NCBI RefSeq assembly: GCF_900086655.1 | Contig: NZ_LT575476.1 | Span: 3,982,543-4,046,542, forward strand | DNA length: 64,000 nt | From: Paenibacillus tuaregi | Lineage (GTDB): Bacteria; Bacillota; Bacilli; Paenibacillales; Paenibacillaceae | Direction of reading: 5' to 3' | Shown here: positions 16,265 through 26,045 of the stretch, piece by piece | Layout: each line of letters starts with the position of its first letter | Position numbering within the stretch: position 1 is the first letter of the stretch | The notes under the pieces: generated by a model | Database searches by the model: none | Told to the model about the DNA's origin: nothing | What the model saw: only the letters and a program-made list of their open reading frames with translations | Program-made: the position numbers and the translations under genes

Positions 16265-17464
16265 TTATTTTTTCTGCAAAGTAACCTTATCCCCGTCTTT
16301 AAGCATGTGCTGTCCGGAGATGACAAGCTTCTCTCCAACCGCGGCTCCTTTCAGCACCTCCTGATAGATATCCTGAATTCGACCTAGAGTGATTTTGCGT
16401 TTATGAACGATCTCCCCCTCTAATATTAAGATATACGCATCTGTTCCTTCTCTGACAATGCTTGATGACGGGACAGAGACCGATTGTTCCTCTTCTTCAG
16501 TGGTCAGCTGCACCTGTACCCGTGAACCCGGGGTGAAGAAGCCATCCTGATTATCGGCTGTTAACTGCAAGGTGTACAGGCGGGTAGTTGAGCTTGGTAC
16601 CTTAGCAATATAATCGACCTTAATCCGGCGAGCCTCGGACGGCTTGTCGGCATAATAAAGGGACAGCACCTTTTTGCCTCTGACCAGTCCCGCTGCTTCC
16701 TCGCTGAGCTCCGCCTTGATGGACATCCGCTTCGTGTCCAGAATCGTACCGATCTTCGTTCCGGGAGAGACTGCTGTCCCTGGAACGAGCTCAAGCTCGG
16801 CCAGCGTGCCGCTGGAGGGAGCCTTGATGCTATAAGTGGCTAGGGTTTCCTTTGCCTGTTCCAAAGAAACCCGGGCGTTCTGAAGCTGAGATTCCGCCGC
16901 AGGCACCGAGCTTTTGGAAGCCAAATACGTAAGCTGCTGCTTGGATGACTCCAAACTATCCTTCGCTGTATTGTACAAGTCCTCATTGTTGGCCCTTGCA
17001 GCTTCTTTAAGCTGTCTTTCGTAAGTGGCAATCGTCCTCTCGAGCTGGGCCTTGCTGGAGGCCAGCTCCGACCTAGCCGTCTGGAGCGCTCTCTCAGCAC
17101 TCTTCACCGCCGCCTCCGCTGAACTAACCGACACGGCCGCCGCACCGGGATAGATACGGGCAATGACCTCTCCCTTGGATACCGTGCTTCCATTGCTCTT
17201 CAGAATTTCGGTCACAGCGCCGGCTGCTTGGGCTACAAGCCCCACCTGTACAGCCGCATTCACATCCGCTACCTGCTCCCTAGGCGGTCCCATGGAATGC
17301 TTCCCAATGGGCTCTACCTTCACCATTCGCTCCGCTGTCGCCGCCGGAGTCGAGGCGGGTTCCGGAGAAGAGCAGCCAGCGGCCACGGCAGTTACTGCAA
17401 GCACCAAACATGCGGCCGCGATAACCCGCTTGAGTTTTATTTTTCTGTTCATGGTTTCATTCAT
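16265..17464 (-). CDS. RND efflux adaptor (membrane fusion) lipoprotein
   Basis: A 399-residue membrane-fusion protein. It has a lipoprotein signal (VTAVAAGC with Cys31 as lipidation site), a lipoyl half-motif (AQAAGAVTEILKSNGSTVSKG), a long coiled coil (residues ~115-205, rich in E/A/Q/K), the second lipoyl half (IKAPSSGTLAELELVPGTAV) and beta-barrel and membrane-proximal domains. In Gram-positives such adaptors serve single-membrane RND pumps of the SwrC type. The gene follows the RND pump by 12 bp on the same strand, so the two form an operon and a complex. Confidence 0.9.
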   Translation of the reverse strand: MNETMNRKIKLKRVIAAACLVLAVTAVAAGCSSPEPASTPAATAERMVKVEPIGKHSMGPPREQVADVNAAVQVGLVAQAAGAVTEILKSNGSTVSKGEVIARIYPGAAAVSVSSAEAAVKSAERALQTARSELASSKAQLERTIATYERQLKEAARANNEDLYNTAKDSLESSKQQLTYLASKSSVPAAESQLQNARVSLEQAKETLATYSIKAPSSGTLAELELVPGTAVSPGTKIGTILDTKRMSIKAELSEEAAGLVRGKKVLSLYYADKPSEARRIKVDYIAKVPSSTTRLYTLQLTADNQDGFFTPGSRVQVQLTTEEEEQSVSVPSSSIVREGTDAYILILEGEIVHKRKITLGRIQDIYQEVLKGAAVGEKLVISGQHMLKDGDKVTLQKK

Positions 17465-17476
17465 TCCGCTCTCCCC

Positions 17477-20400
17477 CTACATTTCCAGGCTTTTCTCTTC
17501 TTGTGTATCACGGCCGCCTTTCTTGCCAAACCCTCGGGACAACCTCTTCCTAGCTGAATCAAGCAGCTCATAAATAACCGGCACAACTACTAGTGTCAGG
17601 ATCGTTGAGGTGGTAAGTCCGCCAATAACCACAACCGCCAGCCCTTTGGATATCAATGTTCCATGAGACAATCCGAGCGCCAGCGGAATCATAGCTACGA
17701 TAGTAGCTGCAGCAGTCATAATAATTGGACGAAGACGGACTCTTCCGGCTTCAAGCAGGGCTTTCCTCACGGCATAACCTTCCTGCATTAACTGCTGGGC
17801 CCTGTCCAAAAGAACGATCGCATTGGTAACCACGATTCCGATCAGCATCATAAATCCGATCAGTGAAGTGATATTGATCGCTTCATTAGAAATGAGCAGC
17901 CCCAGTAGTCCACCAATAACCGCCAGAGGTAGGGAGAACAGGATAGCGAACGGAGTACTCGCATTACCAAAACACAGCACCATAATGAGATACACGATAG
18001 CAATAGCCGCCCCCATGGACGCAAACAGCTGGCTAAAGTTCTTTGCAATCTCCTCGGTTACCCCTTCTGCGCTGGCAGACACTCCTTCGGGCAGCTCGAT
18101 ACCTGCCAAAGCCTCAGTAACCTTGGAACTAATGGAGGCTTTATCTGCGGAATCAATCGTTGCCGTAATGCTGACCACCTGTTTTTGTTTTTCACGTTGA
18201 AGAGAGATCGGCGAGGCCACCTTTTCAATCTTGGCCACCTCACTTAGATATACGATCCCTCCTGAAGAGGTGCGCAGCGGGATTTTGCCCAGCTGTTCCA
18301 GCGAATCCTTATCCCTGGAAGCAAGCTGAATCTGGGCTGTATACAGAACATTATCAAAACGGATGGACCCGAGCTCCGTCTGCTCAATCCAGCTCCTGAC
18401 TGTATTTTGTATGGCCGATGTGCTGAGGCCGAATTTCTTGGCTTTGGTCTGCGATACCGTGGCTACAACCTGGGTTTTGGCATCCCCCAGTGTATCTTTA
18501 ACGTTCTTAAGCTCGGGGAATTCCTTTACCTTGGCTTTAACCAAGGCCGCGGCTTGCTCCAGCAGCCGCTGGTTATCTCCTGTCAGAACATAAGAGAAGT
18601 CTGTCCCAAAGCCGCCACCTCCGCCGGACAGCGTATCCGGAGTCACCTCCGTACCCTTTGGCAGCTCATTGAGGATCAGCGTTTTATACTGCTCTTTAAT
18701 CGTCTCCGGTTTAGCGTTATCGTTCACCTCGGTATTAATCTGAACCATATACGGCAGCTGTTTGTCTGTTCCCCCGTAACCTACAAGCGATTCAGTAAAG
18801 TTGAAAACCGGGCTCCCCTGTTCATCCTTCGCCTGCTTGAGCAGATTCTCTATCTGCTTCGTTTGGGCATCCGCACTCTCCAATGAGGTGTTATATGGCA
18901 GCTTGATCGTGAAACTGATCTGACGTCCGGCTTCGCCATCGGAAATATTATTTACAGCCAGATTAGGGATGGTCACAAACAGAGTTACGATAAAAGCAAT
19001 GGCCGACAACAGCAATGTCTTAACCCGGTGATTCAGACACCAGGACAGAACTCTTTCGTAAAAAGCGGCTGTCTTGCCGGTCTTCTCTTCATGATGAGAG
19101 CCCAAGTTAACCCCCCGCAGCACCATCAGCTTGGCCATTAGCGGAATAACGGTCAGTGCCACAAGCAGCGAGGCCATCAAGGCACAGGCCACGGTCAACG
19201 CAAACGGCCTGAAGAACTCTCCGATCAGACCACTGACAAAGGCAATCGGCAGGAACACCCCTACCGTAACCAGGGTTGATGAAGTAATGGCCATAGAAAC
19301 CTGGCTTACCGCCTGCAAGAGGACGGATTCATTCCTTTCTTTTGCTTTTTGTAAATTGGTATAAATGTTCTCGATGACTACAATACTATCGTCCACAATC
19401 CGTCCAACAGAGATGAAGATGCCCCCAAGCGACATAATATTCAGCGTTAAACCAAGGTAATGCATCATCATGAACGTAATGAGAATAGATAACGGGATAG
19501 ACACCAATACAATTGCCGTCATCCTTAGATTTCTAAGGAACAGCAGAATAATGACGGAAGCCAGGATGACCCCAATGATCCCCTCCCGCAATAGTCCGCT
19601 AATGGAATCCCGCACCTCATCAGCACTGTCGTACACCTTCTTGAACAAAATATCCGGGTGAGCCTGCTCCCACTTGTCAAGAAGCGCATTGGTCTCATCC
19701 GAGAACTCCACCGCATTGGCGGTTCTTGCTTTATACAGATTGATTCCTATTGCCGGCTTGCCGTTGATCCGTGAGATGAACTCAGATTCGGTCACAGCCT
19801 TAATCTCGGCAATATCCTTGAGCATCAGAGATTGGCCTTGGGCTGACATTAGCTCTAGATGGTTCATATTGTAGATGCTGTTCAGCTCCCCGGTAACCCG
19901 GACCATCTGGGTATTCCCGTCCAGCTTGACAGCCCCAACTGTGCCGGATGCAAGTGAAGCTTGAACGATAGCCGTCACGTCCGCAGGCACAAGCCCATAG
20001 GCGTTCAGAGCATCCGCTTTAAGCTCAATATCGAGCGAGGTCTTTCTGGCCCCGATCGTATCGATATGATCAACTCCCTTGATGGAAGCGAACCCGGGCC
20101 TCAGCTCGGTTTTGTACAAATTATCCAGGTCTGTCTGGGTCATTCCCTTATCCGCATATACAGCAAGATAATACGCCGGAATAGACGCGAATCCCAAGGT
20201 GGAGACGATGGGTCTTGAAGCCTCCATGGGCAGAGGAACTGACTGGATGAGACTCTCAATGTCCTGTTTCTTCTTGTCGATGTCAACCCCTTGTGTGAAA
20301 CGGATCATAACCTGCGAGCCGGAATCACTTGAAGTGGAGCTAAGCAGTTCTATGCCTTCAATATTGGCAATCTTGTCCTCAATCGGTTTGGACACCTGGC

Positions 20401-20581
20401 TCATCACATCTTCCGGTGACGCGGAATATGCCGTAGACACAGCTACAAGTGGAAAAGATACATCCGGCATATTCTCAAGCTTAAGAGACCCCGCTGAATA
20501 AAAGCCAGCGCCGAACAAGATGGCGATCATAATCATCATAGCCGCAGTTTTATTCATGGAGAATCGTATAATGCCTTTCAA
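17477..20581 (-). CDS. RND family efflux pump, AcrB/SwrC type
   Basis: A 1034-residue hydrophobic proton-driven exporter with the two-fold RND layout: TM1 at residues ~12-30, a large extracytoplasmic loop, TM2-6, then a repeat with TM7-12. The proton-relay region in TM4 reads GRIVDDSIVVIENI, with the conserved Asp-Asp pair, and a second conserved block is RPFALTVACALMASLLVAL. In Bacillus the homologue SwrC (YerP) exports surfactin, so a lipopeptide or antibiotic is the likely substrate here. The start is a TTG with AAAGGAGG upstream. The adaptor lipoprotein is encoded next. No dedicated regulator is adjacent. Confidence 0.92.
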   Translation of the reverse strand: MKGIIRFSMNKTAAMMIMIAILFGAGFYSAGSLKLENMPDVSFPLVAVSTAYSASPEDVMSQVSKPIEDKIANIEGIELLSSTSSDSGSQVMIRFTQGVDIDKKKQDIESLIQSVPLPMEASRPIVSTLGFASIPAYYLAVYADKGMTQTDLDNLYKTELRPGFASIKGVDHIDTIGARKTSLDIELKADALNAYGLVPADVTAIVQASLASGTVGAVKLDGNTQMVRVTGELNSIYNMNHLELMSAQGQSLMLKDIAEIKAVTESEFISRINGKPAIGINLYKARTANAVEFSDETNALLDKWEQAHPDILFKKVYDSADEVRDSISGLLREGIIGVILASVIILLFLRNLRMTAIVLVSIPLSILITFMMMHYLGLTLNIMSLGGIFISVGRIVDDSIVVIENIYTNLQKAKERNESVLLQAVSQVSMAITSSTLVTVGVFLPIAFVSGLIGEFFRPFALTVACALMASLLVALTVIPLMAKLMVLRGVNLGSHHEEKTGKTAAFYERVLSWCLNHRVKTLLLSAIAFIVTLFVTIPNLAVNNISDGEAGRQISFTIKLPYNTSLESADAQTKQIENLLKQAKDEQGSPVFNFTESLVGYGGTDKQLPYMVQINTEVNDNAKPETIKEQYKTLILNELPKGTEVTPDTLSGGGGGFGTDFSYVLTGDNQRLLEQAAALVKAKVKEFPELKNVKDTLGDAKTQVVATVSQTKAKKFGLSTSAIQNTVRSWIEQTELGSIRFDNVLYTAQIQLASRDKDSLEQLGKIPLRTSSGGIVYLSEVAKIEKVASPISLQREKQKQVVSITATIDSADKASISSKVTEALAGIELPEGVSASAEGVTEEIAKNFSQLFASMGAAIAIVYLIMVLCFGNASTPFAILFSLPLAVIGGLLGLLISNEAINITSLIGFMMLIGIVVTNAIVLLDRAQQLMQEGYAVRKALLEAGRVRLRPIIMTAAATIVAMIPLALGLSHGTLISKGLAVVVIGGLTTSTILTLVVVPVIYELLDSARKRLSRGFGKKGGRDTQEEKSLEM

Positions 20582-20718
20582 GCAGTTACCTCCTTTGGCT
20601 CGGTGTTTATCCCTTAATAGGCCAATGTTAACCTGGATTTGTAAACTGAATATCTCCTGAACCTTACGATATCCTTACCTTTAGCTTAACCGCGGCTAAA
20701 CTGTCTAAGTTTCCTTTC

Positions 20719-20920
20719 TATATAAAAATGAACTTATGAAAGCTACCCTACCTTTTCGGGCGCTGCGATGCCGGGTGTTCTTACGACCACTATTGTCTCC
20801 GAAATGCTTGAACTAGATATCAGTGGGGCATTTCGGAGACAAAGGCGGACGCTCCGCTTCTTCAGAATCACTCGGGATCGAAGCTGAGATCGGTTAAGTC
20901 TAAAGTTCATTTTATAAAAT
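20719..20920. mobile_element. MITE-like element, full copy A
   Basis: A ~202-bp non-coding element with terminal inverted repeats: left TATATAAAAATGAACTTA, right (reverse complement) TTTATAAAATGAACTTTA. Inside, TTGTCTCCGAAATGC and GCATTTCGGAGACAA form a perfect 15-bp stem around a ~20-base loop, followed by GGCGGACGCTCCGCTTCTTC. It is highly similar to the element at 23481-23680. It lies between the RND pump and the GH65 gene. No transposase is present in the window. Confidence 0.8.
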
Positions 20921-20921
20921 C

Positions 20922-20957
20922 AAAAAAACGGCAGGCCCTTTTCCCGGGACCTGCCGT
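20922..20957 (-). terminator. intrinsic terminator of the GH65 gene
   Basis: A stem with ACGGCAGG and CCTGCCGT arms; a seven-A run on the plus strand provides the T-tract for minus-strand transcripts. Confidence 0.88.
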
Positions 20958-21017
20958 TCATATTTACATCTTCAGTTCAAAATGGAAATTTTATAATTTC
21001 GGGTCATTAACCTATTT

Positions 21018-23357
21018 CTATGCTCTAACGGGTTGATTCAGGCGCAAAATAATATCCTGCCCCTTATGCCGGATCGTGATCGAATCCCCCTCGAGCAGAG
21101 TATACTGAACTCCTGACCGGTTCACATCAATATCGATAAGCTGTCCATGACTCATGATTTTAAAGCGGTAGCCCTCCCACTGCTCAGGCAAAACCGGATT
21201 GAAATTCAGGCATCCCTCATACAGTCGCATTCCTCCGAACCCGTTCACAATAGACATCCACGATCCGGCCATGGCGGCCGTATGGAGTCCGTCCTTCACA
21301 TTCTTATTAATATCATCCAGATCCATGCGGACGGTACGGTCGAAGTAGGAATAAGCACTCTGAAGATCTCCGATCTCCGCGGCCACAATGCTGTGAATAC
21401 ATGGGGACAAGGAAGAATCATGCGTGGTCAGCGGCTCATAATAATTGTAGTTGCGGACCTTCTCTTCCAGGGTGAACTTGTCTCCAAGCAGGAACAAAGC
21501 CAGGACCAGATCGGCCTGCTTCAGTACCTGATGACGATAGATCACAAGCGGGTGGAAATTGAGCAGTAGCGGGTATTTTTCCGACGGTGTATTCTCAAAA
21601 TCCCACTTTTCCTTACTTAGAAACGTATCGTCTTGGGCATAAATGCCGAGCTCCTCATCATAAGGAACAAACATCTTATCCGCAGCTTCCCGCCACCCCT
21701 TAACTTCATCTTCAGTAAGGTTGATGCGGCTGCAGAGCTGGGAGTATGCTTCCGGGTATTCGTTTCTTAGCTGCTCCGCCGTCTGATGAGCATAGATCAG
21801 CTGGTCTTTAACCATTAAGTTCGTGTAGGCGTTGTTATTAACAATAGCCGTATACTCATCCGGCCCGGTCACCGCATCGATGCAGAAGGCGCCTTCCTTG
21901 GCCGGATTGTAATGACCTAGATCCACCCAGAAGCGGGAGGTCTCAAACAGGATCTCGGCCCCCTTGCTAACCAGGAACTCCGTATCCCCTGTGGCCATCA
22001 CATACTGCTTAATGCCATATGCAATGTCCGCATTGATATGGGCCTGTGCGGTTCCCGCCGGGAAGTAGGCAGAATTCTCTTCCCCGTCAATCGTCCGCCA
22101 AGGATAGAGCGCCCCCTTCTGGGACATGATGGCTGCACGTTCCCGCGCTTTATCTAGCGTGGCATAGCGGAACTCCAGCAGAGCCCGGCTGATCTCCGGC
22201 TGGGTATAGGTGAAGAAGGGAAGCATGTACATTTCGGTATCCCAGAAATAATGCCCCTCGTACCCTTCCCCAGTAAGTCCCTTGGCTCCTATGTTGGTAA
22301 CCCCGTCACGTCCAACCGACTGAAGCAGCTGAAACGCATTGAACCGGATGCCCTGCTGGAGCGCTGGGTCCCCCTTAATTTCCACATCCGCCCTGCTCCA
22401 GAATCTGTCCAGGAACTTCTGCTGTTCCTGCAGCAAACCTTCGAACCCGGTCTCGGCAGCTTGTCCGAGAACCTGCCCGGTTCTGCCTTGCAGCTCCTCC
22501 TCCACATAGTCTTTGGAAGTATGATAAGAAATATATTTGGTCAGTGATGCATGATCGCCCTTAAGCAGGGGAACCGCATATTCTACCGTAATTCGCTCGT
22601 CTTCCATTTTCTCTGCAAGCTCATATCCCGCTTCCGCAGCGAACTGGTGGCTCATTGCAGTGACAAGGGCGAACCGGGTATGCCGGGTCCGCTGCTTCAT
22701 GTAGGCGAATTGTTCCGAATGGTTCATCTCTTCGAGAATCAGACTGGGCTCCGCCGCTCCCGCTCCGAGCCTTGGATCGTCCGTGGTCTCCTGCTTGGCG
22801 ATCTTCCCGTCAATAGCCGAGACGAAGGCAACGGTACCTCCGAAATTGACCGCCGTAACCTCATAGTGAATGGCGGCCAAATGTTTATGCTTCAATGAAG
22901 CAAGCCTCCGAATCTTGATTCTTACCCGGTGGCCCGCCGGGGATTCCCAGTCCACTTCTCTAAGAAGAACCCCCATCTTCATATTGAGCTCGCGGCTGTA
23001 TCCATGGATAGTTCCGCTGTTCAGATGGAATAACTCCCCTTCCACCCGCAGCTGAATAATCTGGGCATTTGATACATTGAGCATGGCCTGATTCCGGGAA
23101 GGATACCCGTAAGCCCCTTCCGGGTACACGATCGGTTCGGAGTCGTAGAACCCGTTCAAATAATTGCCTGTAACCGATCTTCCAACTATCCCGTGAAATC
23201 CTTCTTCAAAATTACCACGCATCCCGATGTAGCCATTGCCTATGGCAAATACACTTTCGCTGCGCTGATTGTTCTGATCGTCGTAAGCCTTCTCTCCCAA
23301 GGACCAATCCTCGTAAGGATAGAGCGGTTCCGGGTGTTCGTATGGTTTCATCTTCAT
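21018..23357 (-). CDS. GH65 family alpha-glucoside phosphorylase (maltose/kojibiose/trehalose type)
   Basis: A 779-residue cytoplasmic GH65 enzyme, which cleaves an alpha-linked glucose disaccharide with phosphate to give beta-glucose 1-phosphate and glucose. Features in order: an N-terminal beta-sandwich (ESVFAIGNGYIGMRGNFEEG), then the (alpha/alpha)6 barrel with YFWDTEMYMLPFF, the catalytic acid Glu in the TGPDEYTAIVNNNAY segment, and phosphate-site residues in the HDSSLSPCIHSIVAAEIG region. Sequence alone does not tell maltose, kojibiose, nigerose or trehalose phosphorylase apart. The ATG has GAGGAGGG upstream. It lies downstream of an AglEFG-type importer on the same strand, with a ~450-bp gap containing a MITE, and is probably the enzyme that uses the imported sugar. 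No beta-phosphoglucomutase is in the window. Confidence 0.9.
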   Translation of the reverse strand: MKMKPYEHPEPLYPYEDWSLGEKAYDDQNNQRSESVFAIGNGYIGMRGNFEEGFHGIVGRSVTGNYLNGFYDSEPIVYPEGAYGYPSRNQAMLNVSNAQIIQLRVEGELFHLNSGTIHGYSRELNMKMGVLLREVDWESPAGHRVRIKIRRLASLKHKHLAAIHYEVTAVNFGGTVAFVSAIDGKIAKQETTDDPRLGAGAAEPSLILEEMNHSEQFAYMKQRTRHTRFALVTAMSHQFAAEAGYELAEKMEDERITVEYAVPLLKGDHASLTKYISYHTSKDYVEEELQGRTGQVLGQAAETGFEGLLQEQQKFLDRFWSRADVEIKGDPALQQGIRFNAFQLLQSVGRDGVTNIGAKGLTGEGYEGHYFWDTEMYMLPFFTYTQPEISRALLEFRYATLDKARERAAIMSQKGALYPWRTIDGEENSAYFPAGTAQAHINADIAYGIKQYVMATGDTEFLVSKGAEILFETSRFWVDLGHYNPAKEGAFCIDAVTGPDEYTAIVNNNAYTNLMVKDQLIYAHQTAEQLRNEYPEAYSQLCSRINLTEDEVKGWREAADKMFVPYDEELGIYAQDDTFLSKEKWDFENTPSEKYPLLLNFHPLVIYRHQVLKQADLVLALFLLGDKFTLEEKVRNYNYYEPLTTHDSSLSPCIHSIVAAEIGDLQSAYSYFDRTVRMDLDDINKNVKDGLHTAAMAGSWMSIVNGFGGMRLYEGCLNFNPVLPEQWEGYRFKIMSHGQLIDIDVNRSGVQYTLLEGDSITIRHKGQDIILRLNQPVRA

Positions 23358-23480
23358 CTCGTAGTCCCTCCTCGTTATCTCTGTCTCTATAATCCATATA
23401 AATTGAACAATTAATTATGCGGAGAAAGCATCCGGGTGAAATGTTCTTTAAGACCGCTGTTGTTCGCGGATTTCTTGATC

Positions 23481-23680
23481 TATATAAAATGGACATATGA
23501 AAATTACCCTATTCGGGGCGCTGCGATGCCGAGTGTTCTTACGACCGCTGTTGTCTCCGAAATGCTTGAACTAGATATCCAAGTAGAGGCATTTCGGAGA
23601 CAAAGGCGGACGCTCCGCTTCTTCAGACTCACTCGGGATCGAAGCTGAGAGCGGTTTATTCTAAAGTTCATTCTATATAA
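23481..23680. mobile_element. MITE-like element, full copy B
   Basis: A ~200-bp copy of the same element as at 20719-20920, with ends TATATAAAATGGACAT and (reverse complement) TATATAGAATGAACTTT. The internal TTGTCTCCGAAATGC / GCATTTCGGAGACAA stem is conserved. A further short piece, GCGAACGCTCCGCTTCT, follows at about 23716-23732. It is inserted between the ABC permease gene and the GH65 gene of one regulon, so it could affect read-through into the phosphorylase gene. Confidence 0.8.
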
Positions 23681-23813
23681 TGAATTTCATACGGTAGAAA
23701 TCCGTTCGCCAAGGCGAACGCTCCGCTTCTCTAGAATCATTTCACCCTGTGCCTGCCCCCTGATCTTGTTATACATCAACTTTCTAAAGAACTATATTAA
23801 CTAATGGAACCTG

Positions 23814-24908
23814 TTAGCCTTTGACCGAACCACCCATCAATCCTCTGACGAAATACTTCTGCAGCAGGAAGAAGATCGCCAGCGGCATCAGCATGGAGAT
23901 AAATGCGGCTGAGGTGAGCAGGTGCCAGTCGTTTCCTCTGGAGCCTACGAGATCTGCAATCTTCATGGACATGACCTGAACGTTCGGCTGGTTGCCGATG
24001 AAGATCAGGGACACCAGATAATCGTTCCATACCCATAGGAACTGGAAGATGCCGATCGAGGCCAGTGCGGGCACCGACAGCGGCAGAATCAGTCTGCTGA
24101 AAATCGTAAAGTGGCTTGCTCCATCCATAAACGCCGACTCAAACAAATCTTTAGGCAGCTGGCTGATGAAATTGTACATAAAGTAAGTAACCAGCGGCAG
24201 ACCAAATGCCGTATGAGCTAGCCAGATGCCTAGATAGCTGCCGTTCAGTCCGAGCGAAGTATAATCCTTGAGCACCGGAATCAGCGCTACCTGGATCGGA
24301 ATAACCAGCATCGCAATGATGATTACAAACATTGTCTTACGTCCTGGGAAACGCAGCCAAGCGAAGGCGTATGCCGCAAAAGAAGCGATCAGCACCGGAA
24401 TTACCGTAGCCGGAACAGCAATCGTCAGCGTATTCCAGAAAGCTTGGGATAAGCCGGTCCCTTTCTCTGTCGTCGCACTGCCATCCGCATTTTTGAGCGT
24501 GTATTCTTTACCCGAGATTACATTTTTGTAGTTATCCAGGGTCAGATCGGTGCTGGTAACCCATCCCTGCTTCTCTACACTGATGGTGCGGGCCCGGCGG
24601 TTCTCCCATTTCAGGCGGCTTCCATCCACCTCAACTCCAGCTTTGAGCTGCTCATCAGTGTACGTCTTACCGTTAACCTCAATCGGACCACGAAGATCCA
24701 CGTCCTTCGGCAGCTTGATGGTCTCTCCAGCCGCTTTCCATTCCTGGTGGGGAAATACATTCCACCATCCGGTCTGAAGAATGTCCGCTGCAGGCCGGAA
24801 GGACGAGATAAGCAGCCCTAGCGTAGGGAGCAGCCAGATCAGGCAAATGACCCCAAGTATAATATTAACGACGGTTTTACCGCCTTTTCTTTTTTTCTTC
24901 AAGGCCAT
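23814..24908 (-). CDS. alpha-glucoside ABC importer permease, AglG/MalG type
   Basis: A 364-residue inner-membrane permease of the MalG class with six predicted TM segments. The EAA loop, which contacts the ATPase, reads SAFMDGASHFTIFSRLILPLS. A large soluble insertion of about 90 residues lies between TM1 and TM2 (about 45-150), which is typical of AglG-type alpha-glucoside permeases and absent from MalG itself. The gene starts one base after the end of the AglF-type permease gene. The ATPase subunit is not encoded here; a shared MsmX-type ATPase elsewhere is the usual solution in bacilli. Confidence 0.88.
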   Translation of the reverse strand: MALKKKRKGGKTVVNIILGVICLIWLLPTLGLLISSFRPAADILQTGWWNVFPHQEWKAAGETIKLPKDVDLRGPIEVNGKTYTDEQLKAGVEVDGSRLKWENRRARTISVEKQGWVTSTDLTLDNYKNVISGKEYTLKNADGSATTEKGTGLSQAFWNTLTIAVPATVIPVLIASFAAYAFAWLRFPGRKTMFVIIIAMLVIPIQVALIPVLKDYTSLGLNGSYLGIWLAHTAFGLPLVTYFMYNFISQLPKDLFESAFMDGASHFTIFSRLILPLSVPALASIGIFQFLWVWNDYLVSLIFIGNQPNVQVMSMKIADLVGSRGNDWHLLTSAAFISMLMPLAIFFLLQKYFVRGLMGGSVKG

Positions 24909-25991
24909 TTAGAATCCCCCCTGCTTGCGGAACTGGCGCAGATTAATAATGATGACCGGCAGGACAGCAATCAGGAGAACGATCGCAAGTGTGGAGCCAT
25001 AACCGAAGTTACGGTACATGAAGAACTGCCGGTAGAACTGGGTAGCGACTACCTCTGTATCGTATTGACCTCCCGTCATCACCATGACGACGTCAAAAAT
25101 TTTCAATGTGAAGACGATAATCGTTGTTGTCACCGTCAGAATCGTTGTTGAAATGTATGGGATCATGATGCTGAAGAAAATTTTGATCTCCCCCGCACCG
25201 TCCACTCGTGCCGCTTCCAGGATATCTTCAGGTACCCCTTTGATGGCTGCCGAGAAAATAACCATGGCAAATCCTGTTTGCATCCAAATCAGAATAATAA
25301 TCAGGAAAAAGTTGTTCCAAGGCTGAAGCATACTGGCCCATGCTTGAGGTTCTCCCCCAAGAGCCACAACAATCGCATTGAGCAGTCCGATCTGCTGGTC
25401 ACCAGGCTGATAATAGTACACGAATTTCCAGATAACTCCTGCAGCCACAAAGGAAATGGCCATCGGCATGAAAATGATCGATTTGGCTATCTTTTCATAA
25501 CTGCTCCGATCGGCAAGAATCGCAATCAAGAGCCCGAAAGCCACACAGGCTAGAGTACCCACGAATACCCACAAAAGGTTGTTGCGGAGGGCCGTTGCCA
25601 TGAGATGGTCACTGAAGATTGCAATATAGTTGCCAAGTCCGACGAACTTGTCAGAAGAAGCGTTAAAAAAGCTTAAATAAAGGGTCCGCAGTGCGGGAAG
25701 AACAAGCAGCCAGCCCAAGATGATGACCGCAGGCCCAATAAAAATATACGGCAGAAACCTTTTGCGGATATGTTCCGGGAACTGCTCAACCGCCCAGCTC
25801 AGGGTATAGTAAATAAGATAGACACCCAGAACACCCCACAGCACCGCAAGCACCGCCGTAAGCAGCGGATTCAGTGTTGAATCGCGGAAAAACATAAAAA
25901 TCAGGCCATTGATTACGATATTGGCCAGCAGTACGCCAAGGAATAACAATATCGCCCTCATGCTGACTCTTTGCTTAGCTTGTGCTTCCAT
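24909..25991 (-). CDS. alpha-glucoside ABC importer permease, AglF/MalF type
   Basis: A 360-residue MalF-class permease with about eight predicted TM segments. The first two (residues ~12-65) precede the core FLPYIFIGPAVIILGWL segment; the EAA loop reads EAARVDGAGEIKIFFSIMIP. The start is ATG 25991, directly after AGGAGGATCAATT. A longer frame upstream is artificial: it runs through a hairpin and a palindromic repeat. It forms one transcript with the AglG-type gene (adjacent codons) and follows the binding protein gene, from which it is separated by a terminator-like hairpin. Confidence 0.88.
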   Translation of the reverse strand: MEAQAKQRVSMRAILLFLGVLLANIVINGLIFMFFRDSTLNPLLTAVLAVLWGVLGVYLIYYTLSWAVEQFPEHIRKRFLPYIFIGPAVIILGWLLVLPALRTLYLSFFNASSDKFVGLGNYIAIFSDHLMATALRNNLLWVFVGTLACVAFGLLIAILADRSSYEKIAKSIIFMPMAISFVAAGVIWKFVYYYQPGDQQIGLLNAIVVALGGEPQAWASMLQPWNNFFLIIILIWMQTGFAMVIFSAAIKGVPEDILEAARVDGAGEIKIFFSIMIPYISTTILTVTTTIIVFTLKIFDVVMVMTGGQYDTEVVATQFYRQFFMYRNFGYGSTLAIVLLIAVLPVIIINLRQFRKQGGF

Positions 25992-26008
25992 AATTGATCC
26001 TCCTATTA

Positions 26009-26027
26009 GTTTTGCGGAGCAAAACTC
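26009..26027. repeat. solitary AGTTTTGC-N3-GCAAAACT palindrome
   Basis: AGTTTTGC CGG-type centre GCAAAACT followed by CACTTCGTAAGCT, matching the tandem cluster at 701-799. It sits 17 bp upstream of the AglF-type start codon, inside the operon. Confidence 0.8.
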
Positions 26028-26045
26028 ACTTCGTAAGCTAAAGAA

